Positions 47,306-57,494 of a stretch of 64,000 bases of DNA are shown here, one piece after another. Both the position numbers and the translations under genes were made by a program. The notes below the pieces were generated by a model. It did not search any database and had not been told where the DNA came from. It saw only the letters and a list, made by a program, of their open reading frames with translations. The stretch is from Cyanobacterium aponinum PCC 10605 (GTDB lineage Bacteria; Cyanobacteriota; Cyanobacteriia; Cyanobacteriales; Cyanobacteriaceae). The stretch covers positions 620,001-684,000 of the forward strand of contig NC_019776.1 in assembly GCF_000317675.1 (NCBI RefSeq). The letters are read 5' to 3'. Position 1 is the first letter of the stretch; each line of letters opens with the position of its first letter.

Positions 47306-49452
47306 TGGCTCCAAAAGCGGATAAACTAGCACAGAATATAGATAGTATCAAAAGTTTTCTCAGAAGAAAATTAGCCACTTATCCTGAATTAAATGAAGTA
47401 ATTGAAAAAATTAAATATATAGAAAAAACATTAAGTGAAAAAAAACTAACTCTACAAATTATTAGTAATAATGAAACCCTTAATCAAGCATTGTTTGACT
47501 TAATTAGTAATTATTCAGAATTTACGCAAACCTATCAGATTAAATATGATTTAACTCCTTCTTCCCCTTTACCTATTTCTCCTCAAATAAAAAATACTCT
47601 AACTCTGAAAAGATTAATAGTTGATTCCACAGAAATTATAGAAGAATATATCCTTGAAAAAGATCATAATTATTTAATCGGCAGATGTCCTGAAAATCCT
47701 ATATTTTTAGATAGCAATATTTATCAAGGAATTTCATGGAAACACGCTGAAATAAATCCCATAGAAAATAAGCAAGGGGAAATAAGATGGCAAATTACAG
47801 ACCTAAATAGTAGTAATGGAACTTTCATTAACGGAGAAAAATTAAATGGTAGTACTATTTTAAATAATTCCGATACTATTACCCTAGCTTATCCAGAATT
47901 AAAAGCAAATATTCCTTGTTTTGAAATTAGTCAAGAATCCATTAATTTTTCAGAAAATATTAATAATGAATATCAATATATTATTGACTGTGATTTACTT
48001 TTGCTAATTTTGGATAATAATAATTTGAGTCATAATGAAAAAGAATTTTTAGTTAACTTAGATATTTCTTTTCTCTCTAAAGTTTTTATCATAGTAGATT
48101 TTGCTGAAGAAAGTCATGTAAATTTAGAAGAAACCAATACTAATTTAGAAAATCAGATAAATTCATTAAATATAGAGTACAAAATAGAATTATTTTTTCT
48201 TAAATTAAAGGCTTTTTATCAAGAAGAAGTACAAGAGAATTTAAGCAAAATTGAGCAAAAAAATCAAGATAAATTTATCAAAGTACTAAGCAATATTATT
48301 AAACGTCAACCAGAAAATATCTTAGCAAAAAGATTAACTGCTAAATTAAACCCTTTAGTATCGCCTTTAGAGGAAATTTTGACTCAAGAGGATGAAGAAT
48401 TAAAAGAAAAAATTAAAGAATCTCAAGACAAACTCACCAAAATTACTCAAAAAAATTGGAAAGAAATAACCAAAAATGCCATAAGTAATGTCAAAGAAGA
48501 AAAAGATAAATTTTTCAAGCAAATTAAATCAGATTTAGCCCAAGCAAAAAGTTCAGTTTTAGATAATTTTAGTAAACGCAGTATCGTTGGAAAAATTCAA
48601 AATTTTGTGGATGAATTACAACCAACCATTTTCAAAAAACAAGGACAACCTCATGTAAAATTACTTCCTACTCATGGGGATGTTAATGCGGATTTGAATG
48701 AAGTTTTAATCAAATTCACAACCAATAGTGTGGAAAAATGGGCTTTAAAAGAGTGGGATAAAATTATTAATAACTATAATCATGGAGGTTTAAATGATTT
48801 ATTAAAAAGAGTTTATACCTATGTTGATGTTATACCTGATTTATTTTCTGAATCTCCTTTTTCTCCCCCTGCTGAATTAGACATTGCTAATAATTTTTTA
48901 ATTTCTTTTATGGGTATTGAAAGTGAGGTGCGTCATAAACAAGTTTCTATGGGAGGCTATATTATGAAAACCTTACGAGCAAATATGATGCAAATTATGA
49001 TGATGGCAACTATGCTGTTAGCGATATTGGGGCAGAAAATGGGAAAAAATGAAATTTTTGGACAACTTTCTCAATGGTTTCAACGTTTTCCTTTTTTACT
49101 TGGTTTAGCTGTTTTTGCTCTTATTTTTTTCCTGACTAATTCTTATAATCAAGATAATAATTTAAAGTTAGAAGAAGCAGAAGATAAACTCAAAAAAGAA
49201 GTTAATACTTATTATCAATCTCTGAGTAAAAATCTAATTGAAAAAGTAATTCAAGATATAAATTTAGCCCTCGAATATGAAGCGAATAGAATTGATAGTG
49301 CCTTAGAAAGAGTACAAGAAATTTATGGTGATTATATATCGGAAACAGAAAAACAACAAGTTATAATTAAGGCTAATTTAGAATCTTTAAAAGAAAAAGA
49401 AAAAAGTTTAAGCAAGGAAATTACAGAGTTTAAAAAATTAGCAAAGATATAG
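47305..49452 (+). CDS. FHA-domain membrane protein, possible degenerate dynamin-like protein
   Basis: 715 residues. Residues 100-205 are a canonical FHA phosphothreonine-binding domain (LIGR at 124-127, SWKHAEI at 144-150, LNSSNGTFINGEKL at 167-180). Flanking it, KLTLQIISNNETLNQALFDL (48-66) and DLLLLILDNNNLSHNEKEFL (230-249) followed by SKVFIIVDFAEE look like worn-down G1 and G4-side parts of a dynamin G domain; no P-loop remains. A long coiled helical region (~300-550), two membrane segments (~561-578 and 597-612) and a final coiled coil fit a bacterial dynamin stalk with membrane paddle. FHA and membrane parts are seen; the dynamin link is inference. Coupled to the upstream glycosyltransferase. 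Confidence 0.8.
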   Translation: MAPKADKLAQNIDSIKSFLRRKLATYPELNEVIEKIKYIEKTLSEKKLTLQIISNNETLNQALFDLISNYSEFTQTYQIKYDLTPSSPLPISPQIKNTLTLKRLIVDSTEIIEEYILEKDHNYLIGRCPENPIFLDSNIYQGISWKHAEINPIENKQGEIRWQITDLNSSNGTFINGEKLNGSTILNNSDTITLAYPELKANIPCFEISQESINFSENINNEYQYIIDCDLLLLILDNNNLSHNEKEFLVNLDISFLSKVFIIVDFAEESHVNLEETNTNLENQINSLNIEYKIELFFLKLKAFYQEEVQENLSKIEQKNQDKFIKVLSNIIKRQPENILAKRLTAKLNPLVSPLEEILTQEDEELKEKIKESQDKLTKITQKNWKEITKNAISNVKEEKDKFFKQIKSDLAQAKSSVLDNFSKRSIVGKIQNFVDELQPTIFKKQGQPHVKLLPTHGDVNADLNEVLIKFTTNSVEKWALKEWDKIINNYNHGGLNDLLKRVYTYVDVIPDLFSESPFSPPAELDIANNFLISFMGIESEVRHKQVSMGGYIMKTLRANMMQIMMMATMLLAILGQKMGKNEIFGQLSQWFQRFPFLLGLAVFALIFFLTNSYNQDNNLKLEEAEDKLKKEVNTYYQSLSKNLIEKVIQDINLALEYEANRIDSALERVQEIYGDYISETEKQQVIIKANLESLKEKEKSLSKEITEFKKLAKI

Positions 49453-49484
49453 ATACAATTATATCTATAGTTATATTGAAAATC

Positions 49485-49817
49485 ATGAAAAAAATATTAG
49501 TAGGTTTACTTTTTTCAGCTTTATCCATCGGAGTTAATTCGATTTCTCGAGTATTAGCAATTCCACCAACAATAGCAACTATTATTAATATGAATACAGG
49601 GGATCGCGGCTGCTATGTAGAACTTTTAGATATGGAAGGAAATATTACTGTTGAATTAGCAGATTTTTCTATTTGTGAACAGTCTAATTTAATTAACAAA
49701 AAAGTAGAATTATTATATGAAAAAACTAATATTTTGGCTTCAGAATGTCAAGGCAATATCGACTGCAAATTAAGTGATCAAGTAATGTTAATTATTGATG
49801 TAAAAATAGCTAATTAA
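49485..49817 (+). CDS. Small exported protein, unknown function
   Basis: 110 residues from ATG 49485 (a TTG at 49476 is in frame). Signal peptide MKKILVGLLFSALSIG... with likely cleavage after SRVLA, near residue 25. The mature part has four cysteines (in RGCYV, FSICEQ, SECQGN and DCKLS) that could form disulphides, consistent with a periplasmic or secreted protein. No family recognised. It follows the FHA gene by 32 bases and is probably in the same transcript. Confidence 0.65.
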   Translation: MKKILVGLLFSALSIGVNSISRVLAIPPTIATIINMNTGDRGCYVELLDMEGNITVELADFSICEQSNLINKKVELLYEKTNILASECQGNIDCKLSDQVMLIIDVKIAN

Positions 49818-50070
49818 AAACTGATGTTACCTCATTTCAACACAATTAATGTTTGATTTAGGCAGGTTTCAAATTTAGGGGAATTAATGAGAAGGAAAAA
49901 AAAGAAGTGAGGGAAACTAACTTTTAACTATCAATATATTAATCGAAATATCCGACTATTTCCCTATTGCCTAATCCCTTCAAAACACTTTTCACGCAAA
50001 CTTGAATGAGTATGTGCTACCTTAGTTTTGAAATTGCAAAAATCTACACTCTCGCAGACATATTATTCCC

Positions 50071-53000
50071 ATGGATTCATCCAGTAAGTCTTCTTTTAGC
50101 ATTAGTGCTATATCTATCCGACGCCACATTGCTACAATTATGCTCACCCTTGCGGTGATGGTGGTTGGTATATTTTTTATCACGACTATTCAAGTGGATT
50201 TGTTACCCTCGATTACTTATCCCCGTATTGGTGTAAGGGTTGAAACAGAAGGAATAGCTCCAGAAATAGCCGTAGAGGAGATTACAAGACCCTTAGAAGA
50301 AACTTTTTCGGCAGTGGAAGGGGTAGAATTAGTATCTTCTCAAACCAGAGAAAATAGAGTCAGTATTAATCTATTTTTTAGAGTTGGGGGAAATGTTGAC
50401 CAAGCCTTAAACGATACAACGGCGGCATTAAATAGGGCAACAAACCGACTTCCTGAAAATATTGACACTCCTAGGGTTTTCAAGTATGAGCCTTCCCAGT
50501 TGCCTATTTACGAGTTTGCCTTGACTTCTGACACCAGAGATATTTTACCTTTGAGAGTATTTGCAGAGGAAGAATTAGCCAGAGAATTAACCGTTGTGCC
50601 GGGGGTGGCTAGTGTGGATGTATCTGGGGGCGTAAATGAAGAAATTGGAGTACGCCTAGACCTCGATCGCCTTCAAGCATTGGGCATTGGTTTACAAGAT
50701 GTTTTAGACGAAATTGAAGAAGCGAATCAGGATATAACAGGAGGGCGTTTAATTGGGGAAGAAAACGAACCCTTAACCAGAGTTATCGGAAAATTTAAAA
50801 GTGTGGAAGATTTTGAAAATATTTCTTTTGCTGTACCTAATTCTAATAATAGAGTTTATTTAACAGAATTTGCAGATATTATTGATGGAGCCCAAGAGCA
50901 ACGCATTTTTGTCTCTTTAAATGGTACACCTGCTGTCAAAATCAGTGTTCAAAAGCAACCCGAAGCAAATACCATCGAAGTGGTAGAAGATGTCAAAGCC
51001 AAAATAGAAGAATTACGTAACGGCAATGTTATCCCAGAAGATATAGTTATTTTACCCACCCTTGACGAGTCTATTTTCATCCGCAATTCTATCAACAACG
51101 TTATTACATCAGGTTTAATTGGTACTGCATTAGCTGCGATCGCAGTTTTATTATTTTTAGGTTCATTACGTCAAACATTGATTATCGTCATCTCCATACC
51201 CCTAGCCACTTTGGCGGCGGTAATCATGATGAAAATGTTTGGTTTAACCCTGAATATCTTTAGTTTAGGAGGATTAGCTTTAGGGGTTGGTATCGTGGTG
51301 GATAACTCCATTGTGATGCTAGAAACCATTATCGAAGGAACAGAAAAACTAATCCATGACCCCATAGTAGAAGAAAAAGGAATTTATCGCCGTCAAATCC
51401 TCAATCAATCTGTTAAAAGTGCTTCCGAAGTAGAATCCGCCCTAGTTGCCTCAACTAGCACCAACCTGGTGGCAGTTTTACCCTTCTTAATGATTGGTGG
51501 CTTTATTTCCCTTTTATTTAACGAATTAGTCTTAACCATCAGCTTTGCCGTTGCCGCTTCCATCGTTGTTGCTTTAACCGTTGTTCCTATGCTTACATCT
51601 AGGTTGTTAGCAATTCAATTTTCCAGTCAAATAAGGCGTTTCTTCGTAATTTCTTGGTTTAATAAGGCTTTTAGTGCGGCTAATAATGGTTATACCGCAA
51701 CACTGAGTTTTTTACTCAAAATTCGTTGGTTAATCGTCTTGACTATTTTCCTGAGTTTTGGTTTAACATCATGGTCATTGGCACAACAACTCCCCCAAGA
51801 AATCTTACCGAGTATTAACACGGGACAAGTAAACCTATTTGCCCAATTTCCTCCCGGCACTACTTTGCCCACCAACAGAAAAGTTATGGGGTTAGTAGAT
51901 GAAATCGTCCTTAAACAGCCAGAAACCGAATATGTTTTCACAACCTCTGGAGGATTTTTATTTTCTAGCTCCACCAGTGAAAATGTCTTGAGAGGTTCTA
52001 GTAATATTACCCTCAAACCTAATACTGATATTGATAAATATATCAGCAATCTCAATCAGAAACTGCAAGAATTAAATTTAGTTGATATTCGTCTGCGAGT
52101 CTCTGCGGGTAGTGTCAGAGGACTAATTTTAAATAACTCTCCTGTAAGAGCAGATATTGATGTTATTTTACAGGGAAATGACCAACAAATTCTTGAAGAA
52201 GCAGGAAGAAAAGTAATCGAAATTCTTGATCAACAAGCAAAATTAAGTAATTTTCGCCCCGATGCGGACCCAACCCAACCAGAAATTGTTATTGAGCCTG
52301 ATTTGCTTCGTTTAGCTAACTATAACTTAAATATAAGCGATATTACTGACTCTTTACAAACTACCGTTAGCGGTTTAGTGGTTTCTCAACTGCAAAAAGA
52401 TAATCGATTGATTGATATTCGAGTCAGACTTAATCCCGAATTAGTCCAAAATGCTGATAGTTTACTAGAAGTGCCTTTATTCACTGACGATAATAGTTTA
52501 ATTCGTTTAGGAGATGTAGCCACTATTCGCAAAGGAGAAGCCCCTTCGGAAATTCAACGTATCAACCAAAGACAAGTTTATATCATTCAAGGAAGTTTAG
52601 CCGAAAATGCGAGTTTAGGACCTGCCCTAGCAGAGGTGAAAAAAATTGTTGATGAGATTGAATTACCCCAAGGAGTAAGAATTTTACCAAGTATTGCCGC
52701 CACTAGTAATGATCAACTACAATCCACTTTACCCATTTTAGGAGGATTAGCCGCTTTCTTGGTCTTTGTCGTTATGGCGGTGCAATATAATTCTTTAGTT
52801 GATCCTTTAGTTATTATGTTTACCCTTCCCCTAGCCTTATCTGGCGGGATTATCGGCTTATATGTGACTCAAACTCCCATTGGGGCAACGGTAATAGTGG
52901 GGGCAGTATTATTAGTTGGTATCGTGGTGAATAACGCTATTGTGATGGTGGAATTAGCTAATCAAATTTATCAAAGTCAGTTGGAAAATCCAGATATTAA

Positions 53001-53307
53001 AATTCCTAGTAGATATACAGCAATGCTTCAAGCGGCGTCTCAAAGACTACGTCCGATTTTAATGACAACCATTACGACGGTTTTAGGGATGTTTCCTCTC
53101 GCTTTAGGGGCTGGAGAAGGAGGGGAATTTTTACAACCTTTAGGTATTGTCGTTTTTTCTGGCTTATCTTTGGCAACCTTACTAACTCTATTTTTAATTC
53201 CCTGTCTCTATCTCTTATTACATCAACCTTTTAGTTTTTCCACTAATCCAGTTATTTATAAAGAAGATATTATTCCCTCTCCTACTTCTAAAAAAGCCTT
53301 GAGTTAA
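50071..53307 (+). CDS. RND-superfamily efflux pump (HAE1/AcrB type)
   Basis: Proton-driven inner-membrane exporter. 1078 residues, the full length of HAE1 pumps: TM1, porter domain 1 (FQVDLLPSITYPRIGVRVET-like start and SQTRENRVSINLFF), TM2-6 with GGLALGVGIVVDNSIVMLET carrying the proton-relay Asp, a second porter domain, then TM8-12 with VGAVLLVGIVVNNAIVMVEL. No membrane-fusion protein or outer-membrane channel gene is adjacent, so the tripartite partners are elsewhere. Substrate range unknown. Confidence 0.93.
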   Translation: MDSSSKSSFSISAISIRRHIATIMLTLAVMVVGIFFITTIQVDLLPSITYPRIGVRVETEGIAPEIAVEEITRPLEETFSAVEGVELVSSQTRENRVSINLFFRVGGNVDQALNDTTAALNRATNRLPENIDTPRVFKYEPSQLPIYEFALTSDTRDILPLRVFAEEELARELTVVPGVASVDVSGGVNEEIGVRLDLDRLQALGIGLQDVLDEIEEANQDITGGRLIGEENEPLTRVIGKFKSVEDFENISFAVPNSNNRVYLTEFADIIDGAQEQRIFVSLNGTPAVKISVQKQPEANTIEVVEDVKAKIEELRNGNVIPEDIVILPTLDESIFIRNSINNVITSGLIGTALAAIAVLLFLGSLRQTLIIVISIPLATLAAVIMMKMFGLTLNIFSLGGLALGVGIVVDNSIVMLETIIEGTEKLIHDPIVEEKGIYRRQILNQSVKSASEVESALVASTSTNLVAVLPFLMIGGFISLLFNELVLTISFAVAASIVVALTVVPMLTSRLLAIQFSSQIRRFFVISWFNKAFSAANNGYTATLSFLLKIRWLIVLTIFLSFGLTSWSLAQQLPQEILPSINTGQVNLFAQFPPGTTLPTNRKVMGLVDEIVLKQPETEYVFTTSGGFLFSSSTSENVLRGSSNITLKPNTDIDKYISNLNQKLQELNLVDIRLRVSAGSVRGLILNNSPVRADIDVILQGNDQQILEEAGRKVIEILDQQAKLSNFRPDADPTQPEIVIEPDLLRLANYNLNISDITDSLQTTVSGLVVSQLQKDNRLIDIRVRLNPELVQNADSLLEVPLFTDDNSLIRLGDVATIRKGEAPSEIQRINQRQVYIIQGSLAENASLGPALAEVKKIVDEIELPQGVRILPSIAATSNDQLQSTLPILGGLAAFLVFVVMAVQYNSLVDPLVIMFTLPLALSGGIIGLYVTQTPIGATVIVGAVLLVGIVVNNAIVMVELANQIYQSQLENPDIKIPSRYTAMLQAASQRLRPILMTTITTVLGMFPLALGAGEGGEFLQPLGIVVFSGLSLATLLTLFLIPCLYLLLHQPFSFSTNPVIYKEDIIPSPTSKKALS

Positions 53308-53412
53308 AAATATGATAACTTCAGTTGGGCTTAAAAATATCGAATAAGGGCAGGTGTCAGGTTTGACGGTTGCAAGTTTAGGGGAGTAATGAGTAATGAG
53401 GATGAGAGTTAG

Positions 53413-53475
53413 GAGTTATTAATTATCAACTATTCACTATTCACTATTCACTAATTACTAATTCTTAATTGCCTT
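53413..53475. repeat. Nine in-phase TCACTAT-type heptads
   Basis: Units run without phase change for 63 bases, with TCACTAT copies in the centre, TTACTAA and TTCTTAA further on, ending in TTGCCTT. It lies between the RND pump and menG. A rightward reading from CTATTCA (three exact copies, 53430-53450) is the most regular part. Confidence 0.8.
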
Positions 53476-53530
53476 ACTCAAGTTATTGTAAACTTGATCA
53501 GAAAACCAATAGACTTTTTGACTGGTGTAA

Positions 53531-54229
53531 ATGAAATCGACTCCGCAACCTCAAGAAATTCAAGAAATGTTTAACCGCATTGCCCCTGTTTATGATTCAC
53601 TCAATGATTGGCTGAGTCTAGGATTACATCGCATCTGGAAGTTGATGGCGGTAAAATGGACTAATCCTCAACCTCAAAGTGTTGCTTTAGATTTATGTTG
53701 TGGTAGCGGTGATTTAACTTTTTTGTTGCGTCAACAGGTAATTAAAGGGAGAGTTATTGGAGTTGATTTTTCCTCTGAGTTACTCGATGTTGCCCGTGTT
53801 AAGGCAAAAAACAGAGGGTATGACGATATAGAATGGGTTAAAGCAGATGTATTAAGTTTACCTTTTCAAGATAATACTTTTGACTGCGTCACAATGGGAT
53901 ATGGTTTAAGAAATGTTCAAGATATTCCTTCTTGTTTGAGAGAAATCAATCGGGTATTAAAACCCAATGGAAGAGCGGCGATTCTTGACTTTCATCAACC
54001 TTCCAACTATTTTGTTGCGAATATACAAAAATGGTATTTAGATAATATTGTGGTGACTATGGCGGATTGGTTGGGCAAGAAAGAAGATTATGCCTATATT
54101 TATCCTAGTTTACAGCGTTTCCTCAGAGGCGATCGCCAAATCGAATTGGCACGGCAAATAGGTTTTTCTCAATCAGTTCATTATCCACTATTAGGAGAAA
54201 TGATGGGAGTTTTGGTTTTAGCTAAGTAG
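53531..54229 (+). CDS. menG: Demethylphylloquinone (2-phytyl-1,4-naphthoquinone) methyltransferase
   Basis: AdoMet-dependent methylation that finishes phylloquinone (vitamin K1), the electron carrier of photosystem I. 232 residues of the UbiE/MenG family: MFNRIAPVYDSLNDWLSLGL, motif I LDLCCGSGDLTFLL, VIGVDFSSELLDVA and the family signature DCVTMGYGLRNVQDI. Ubiquinone-type use is excluded by biology, since cyanobacteria make plastoquinone. ATG at 53531; monocistronic as far as visible. Confidence 0.92.
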   Translation: MKSTPQPQEIQEMFNRIAPVYDSLNDWLSLGLHRIWKLMAVKWTNPQPQSVALDLCCGSGDLTFLLRQQVIKGRVIGVDFSSELLDVARVKAKNRGYDDIEWVKADVLSLPFQDNTFDCVTMGYGLRNVQDIPSCLREINRVLKPNGRAAILDFHQPSNYFVANIQKWYLDNIVVTMADWLGKKEDYAYIYPSLQRFLRGDRQIELARQIGFSQSVHYPLLGEMMGVLVLAK

Positions 54230-54451
54230 AGGTCGATAAAAAAGTGGTGTCATGAGGATAAGCAACAGGAAGCGGAGAAAAGTCCAAAATACTTATCAAT
54301 TAAAGACTATTGAAAATTACAATAACTCTCTGACCTTGCTGAATTTGTTCTTCGTCTCCAATTTTTTTTAATGATAAACATATTTGCTCAAAGTAACTGA
54401 CACAAGTTAATTTATAAGTAATTTTTGATCAAAAACTGCAATAACTACATT

Positions 54452-55381
54452 ATGAGAATTTTAGTCACTGGTGGTGCTGGATTTGTGGGATCTCACTTGA
54501 TTGATCGCCTCATGGAACAAGGAAACGAAGTATTATGTCTCGATAATTTCTACACTGGTACAAAAGCCAATATTCAAAAATGGTTTAATAATCCCTACTT
54601 TGAGTTAATTCGTCATGATATTACTGAACCAATACGGCTAGAAGTAGATCAAATATATCATCTAGCTTGTCCAGCATCACCCATTCATTATCAATTTAAT
54701 CCTGTTAAAACAACAAAAGTTAATGTGATGGGAACTTTAAATATGCTTGGGTTAGCCAAAAGAGTAAAGGCTAGATTTTTGTTAGCATCCACCTCTGAAG
54801 TATATGGAGACCCCGATGTACACCCGCAACCTGAAGAATATCGTGGTAACGTTAACTGTATAGGGCTTCGTAGTTGCTATGACGAAGGAAAAAGGGTTGC
54901 TGAAACTCTTGCTTTTGACTACTACCGTGAACACAAACTGGAAATTAGGGTAGCTCGAATTTTTAACACTTACGGTCCAAGAATGTTGGAAAATGATGGT
55001 AGAGTAGTGAGTAATTTTATTGCTCAAGCCTTAAGGGGTATTCCTTTAACTGTATATGGTGATGGTTCACAAACTCGCAGTTTTTGCTATGTTTCTGACT
55101 TGGTAGAAGGTTTAATGCGATTAATGAACAATGATTATGTGGGGCCTGTTAATTTGGGAAATCCGGGGGAATACACCATTTTAGAATTGGCGAAAACTAT
55201 TCAGGAAATGGTTAATCCTGAAGCAGAATTGGTTTACAAACCTTTGCCAGAAGATGATCCCAAACAGAGACAACCTGATATAACTAAAGCAAAGCAATAT
55301 CTTGATTGGCAACCGACTATTCCTCTTAGAGATGGTTTAAGAATGACTATTGAGGATTTTCGTCAAAGAATTTGTCATTAA
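54452..55381 (+). CDS. UDP-glucuronate decarboxylase (UDP-xylose synthase)
   Basis: Converts UDP-glucuronate to UDP-xylose, an NAD+-dependent SDR of the extended type. 309 residues from ATG 54452 ([16 protein letters not shown]); the TTG at 54425 would add nine. Catalytic Tyr/Lys is in [14 protein letters not shown], preceded by the [17 protein letters not shown] block typical of UXS rather than galactose epimerase, and [12 protein letters not shown]. Immediately followed (136 bases) by UDP-glucose dehydrogenase, the enzyme supplying its substrate. Confidence 0.93.
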   Translation: MRILVTGGAGFVGSHLIDRLMEQGNEVLCLDNFYTGTKANIQKWFNNPYFELIRHDITEPIRLEVDQIYHLACPASPIHYQFNPVKTTKVNVMGTLNMLGLAKRVKARFLLASTSEVYGDPDVHPQPEEYRGNVNCIGLRSCYDEGKRVAETLAFDYYREHKLEIRVARIFNTYGPRMLENDGRVVSNFIAQALRGIPLTVYGDGSQTRSFCYVSDLVEGLMRLMNNDYVGPVNLGNPGEYTILELAKTIQEMVNPEAELVYKPLPEDDPKQRQPDITKAKQYLDWQPTIPLRDGLRMTIEDFRQRICH

Positions 55382-55517
55382 GCGAAAGAATTGCTGTTAA
55401 TTTATTCACGAGGTTTAAGCTCTTTGTCATGAGTAATAAATTTGTCATGAGTAATAAAAAGGCTTTTGGCATAAAACTTTTATTTTTCTAGTATTAAAAT
55501 TTTGAGGAGTTCAATCA

Positions 55518-56900
55518 ATGCGTGTTTGTGTAATTGGAACTGGTTATGTTGGTTTAGTTACAGGAGTATGTTTAGCTCATATTGGTCATGATGTTATCTG
55601 TGTTGATAACAATGAGGAGAAAGTTAAGTTAATGAAGCAAGGACAATCTCCTATTTATGAACCGGGTTTATCTGAGTTGATGCTATCTTGTATGAAGCAT
55701 AAAAAACTCAACTTTACCACTGATTTAGGAGCGGGAGTTAATCATGGAGAGATTTTATTTATTGCAGTTGGAACCCCTGCTTTACCTACAGGAGAAAGTG
55801 ATACTCGTTATGTTGAAGCCGTAGCTAGAGGTATAGGGAATTATCTTAATGGTGGTTATAAAGTTATTGTTAACAAGTCCACAGTTCCAATTGGTTCTGG
55901 GGATTGGGTTCGCATGATTGTTTTAGAAGGTTTTAAGGAAAAACATACTGCCACTGTAGGGGAAGGTTTTACTATGACAGAAAATAGTATGCCAGAGTTT
56001 GATGTGGTAAGTAATCCTGAGTTTTTACGTGAGGGAACTGCTGTATATGACACCTTTAACCCCGATCGCATCGTCTTAGGTAGCAGTAATGAAAAAGCGA
56101 TCGCACTTATGAAAGAATTATATCAACCTTTGGTCGATCGCACCTTCAGTGACCATCCAGATTTGCCTCCCGTGCCTATCGTCGTCACAGACTTAAGTTC
56201 TGCGGAAATGATCAAATATGCCGCTAATGCTTTCTTAGCCACTAAAATCAGTTTTATTAATGAAGTAGCAAATATATGCGATCGCGTTGGTGCTGATGTT
56301 ACCCAAGTAGCAAAAGGTATCGGCTTAGATTCTCGTATTGGTCCCAAATTCTTACAAGCAGGTATTGGTTGGGGGGGCTCATGTTTTCCTAAAGATGTAT
56401 CTGCGTTAATTCACACCGCCCATGACTACGGATACGAAACAGAATTACTTAATGCCGCAGTAAACGTCAACAAACGCCAAAAGAGTATCGTTATCGAAAA
56501 ACTCCAACAAGAATTAAAAATTCTCAAAGGAAAAGTCATCGGTTTACTAGGTTTAACCTTCAAGCCCGATACTGATGATATGCGAGATGCACCAGCATTG
56601 AATATTATTCAGGAATTAAACCGCCTAGGGGCAAAAGTCAAAGCCTATGATCCTATTGTCTCCCAAACTGGTTTAAGCCATGGACTCTCTGGGGTGGTAA
56701 TTGAAAGTAGTACCGAGATGTTGGCTGACGGTTGTGATGCCTTGGTATTAGTCACCGACTGGCAAGAATTTTTAAAATTAGATTTAGAAAAAATCAGCAA
56801 ACTGATGAAAAATCACCTAATTATTGATGGACGTAACTTTCTTGATAAAACAGCTATTGAAAAAACTGGTTTCCATTACGTCGGTATAGGCAAGTCTTAA
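55518..56900 (+). CDS. ugd: UDP-glucose 6-dehydrogenase
   Basis: Oxidises UDP-glucose twice to UDP-glucuronate with NAD+. 460 residues: MRVCVIGTGYVGLVTGVCLA Rossmann start, VNKSTVPIGSGDW, NPEFLREGTAVYDTFNPDRI, the catalytic Cys in GWGGSCFPKDVSAL, and GLTFKPDTDDMRDAP. GAGGAG lies ten bases upstream of the ATG. With the preceding gene it makes UDP-xylose for cell-surface polysaccharide, matching the glycosyltransferase at 46097. Confidence 0.96.
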   Translation: MRVCVIGTGYVGLVTGVCLAHIGHDVICVDNNEEKVKLMKQGQSPIYEPGLSELMLSCMKHKKLNFTTDLGAGVNHGEILFIAVGTPALPTGESDTRYVEAVARGIGNYLNGGYKVIVNKSTVPIGSGDWVRMIVLEGFKEKHTATVGEGFTMTENSMPEFDVVSNPEFLREGTAVYDTFNPDRIVLGSSNEKAIALMKELYQPLVDRTFSDHPDLPPVPIVVTDLSSAEMIKYAANAFLATKISFINEVANICDRVGADVTQVAKGIGLDSRIGPKFLQAGIGWGGSCFPKDVSALIHTAHDYGYETELLNAAVNVNKRQKSIVIEKLQQELKILKGKVIGLLGLTFKPDTDDMRDAPALNIIQELNRLGAKVKAYDPIVSQTGLSHGLSGVVIESSTEMLADGCDALVLVTDWQEFLKLDLEKISKLMKNHLIIDGRNFLDKTAIEKTGFHYVGIGKS

Positions 56901-56948
56901 CCGTTTTAATCATTTTTAATAGGAATTAGCAATTAGTAATTAATTAAA

Positions 56949-56976
56949 ACCTGCCACCTGACACCTAACACTTGAA
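56949..56976. repeat. ACCTGAC-type heptads
   Basis: Four units (first ACCTGCC, second ACCTGAC, third ACCTAAC) in the spacer between ugd and the ferredoxin gene. Same family as at 47 and 43184. Confidence 0.7.
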
Positions 56977-57020
56977 ACCCACCTAAACCAATATTCTTAA
57001 AACATTGACGGAAAGATAAA

Positions 57021-57317
57021 TTAAGGCTTAGTATTAACAGAAATCGGACCATTAACCAGAGTTTGACAGGCTAAACGGTAATTTTCTGGTTTTTTCTTCA
57101 ACTTTCTGGTCTCAAAGTCTGTTTTTGGAGATAAATTTTCCATGCCTTCGACAATTTCTACCACACAAGTAGCACATTGACCATAACCACCACAATTGAT
57201 CAACTTACCACGCCATTTATATATATCAATATTATTCTGCAAAGCCTTTTCTCTAAGATTGGCACCATCGGCGGCAACTACTTCCTTATTTTCTTTGATA
57301 AATTTAATCGTCGGCAT
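57021..57317 (-). CDS. [2Fe-2S] ferredoxin with C-x5-C-x2-C spacing
   Basis: 98-residue electron carrier. Cluster ligands are Cys42, Cys48, Cys51 and Cys84 ([16 protein letters not shown], then RLACQTLV). The Cx5C spacing is that of adrenodoxin/bacterial Isc-type ferredoxins rather than the Cx4C of plant-type photosynthetic PetF, so a specialised partner is expected. Start ATG 57317 has a strong AGGAGGAG upstream. Partner enzyme not identifiable from the neighbours. Confidence 0.9.
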   Translation of the reverse strand: MPTIKFIKENKEVVAADGANLREKALQNNIDIYKWRGKLINCGGYGQCATCVVEIVEGMENLSPKTDFETRKLKKKPENYRLACQTLVNGPISVNTKP

Positions 57318-57494
57318 TTTTTTCTCCTCCTATACTGTTAAGTTTTATATCACAATATAAAGAAATTTTAAACAATAGACTTGTTTATATATAATTGAAG
57401 CAAATGAGTAGTCTTAAATTTTGTATTGAATTACTTGAAGATGGTTTAAAATTATTCAATATTAGCTATCCACAACCCAAAATCAATACTGATT

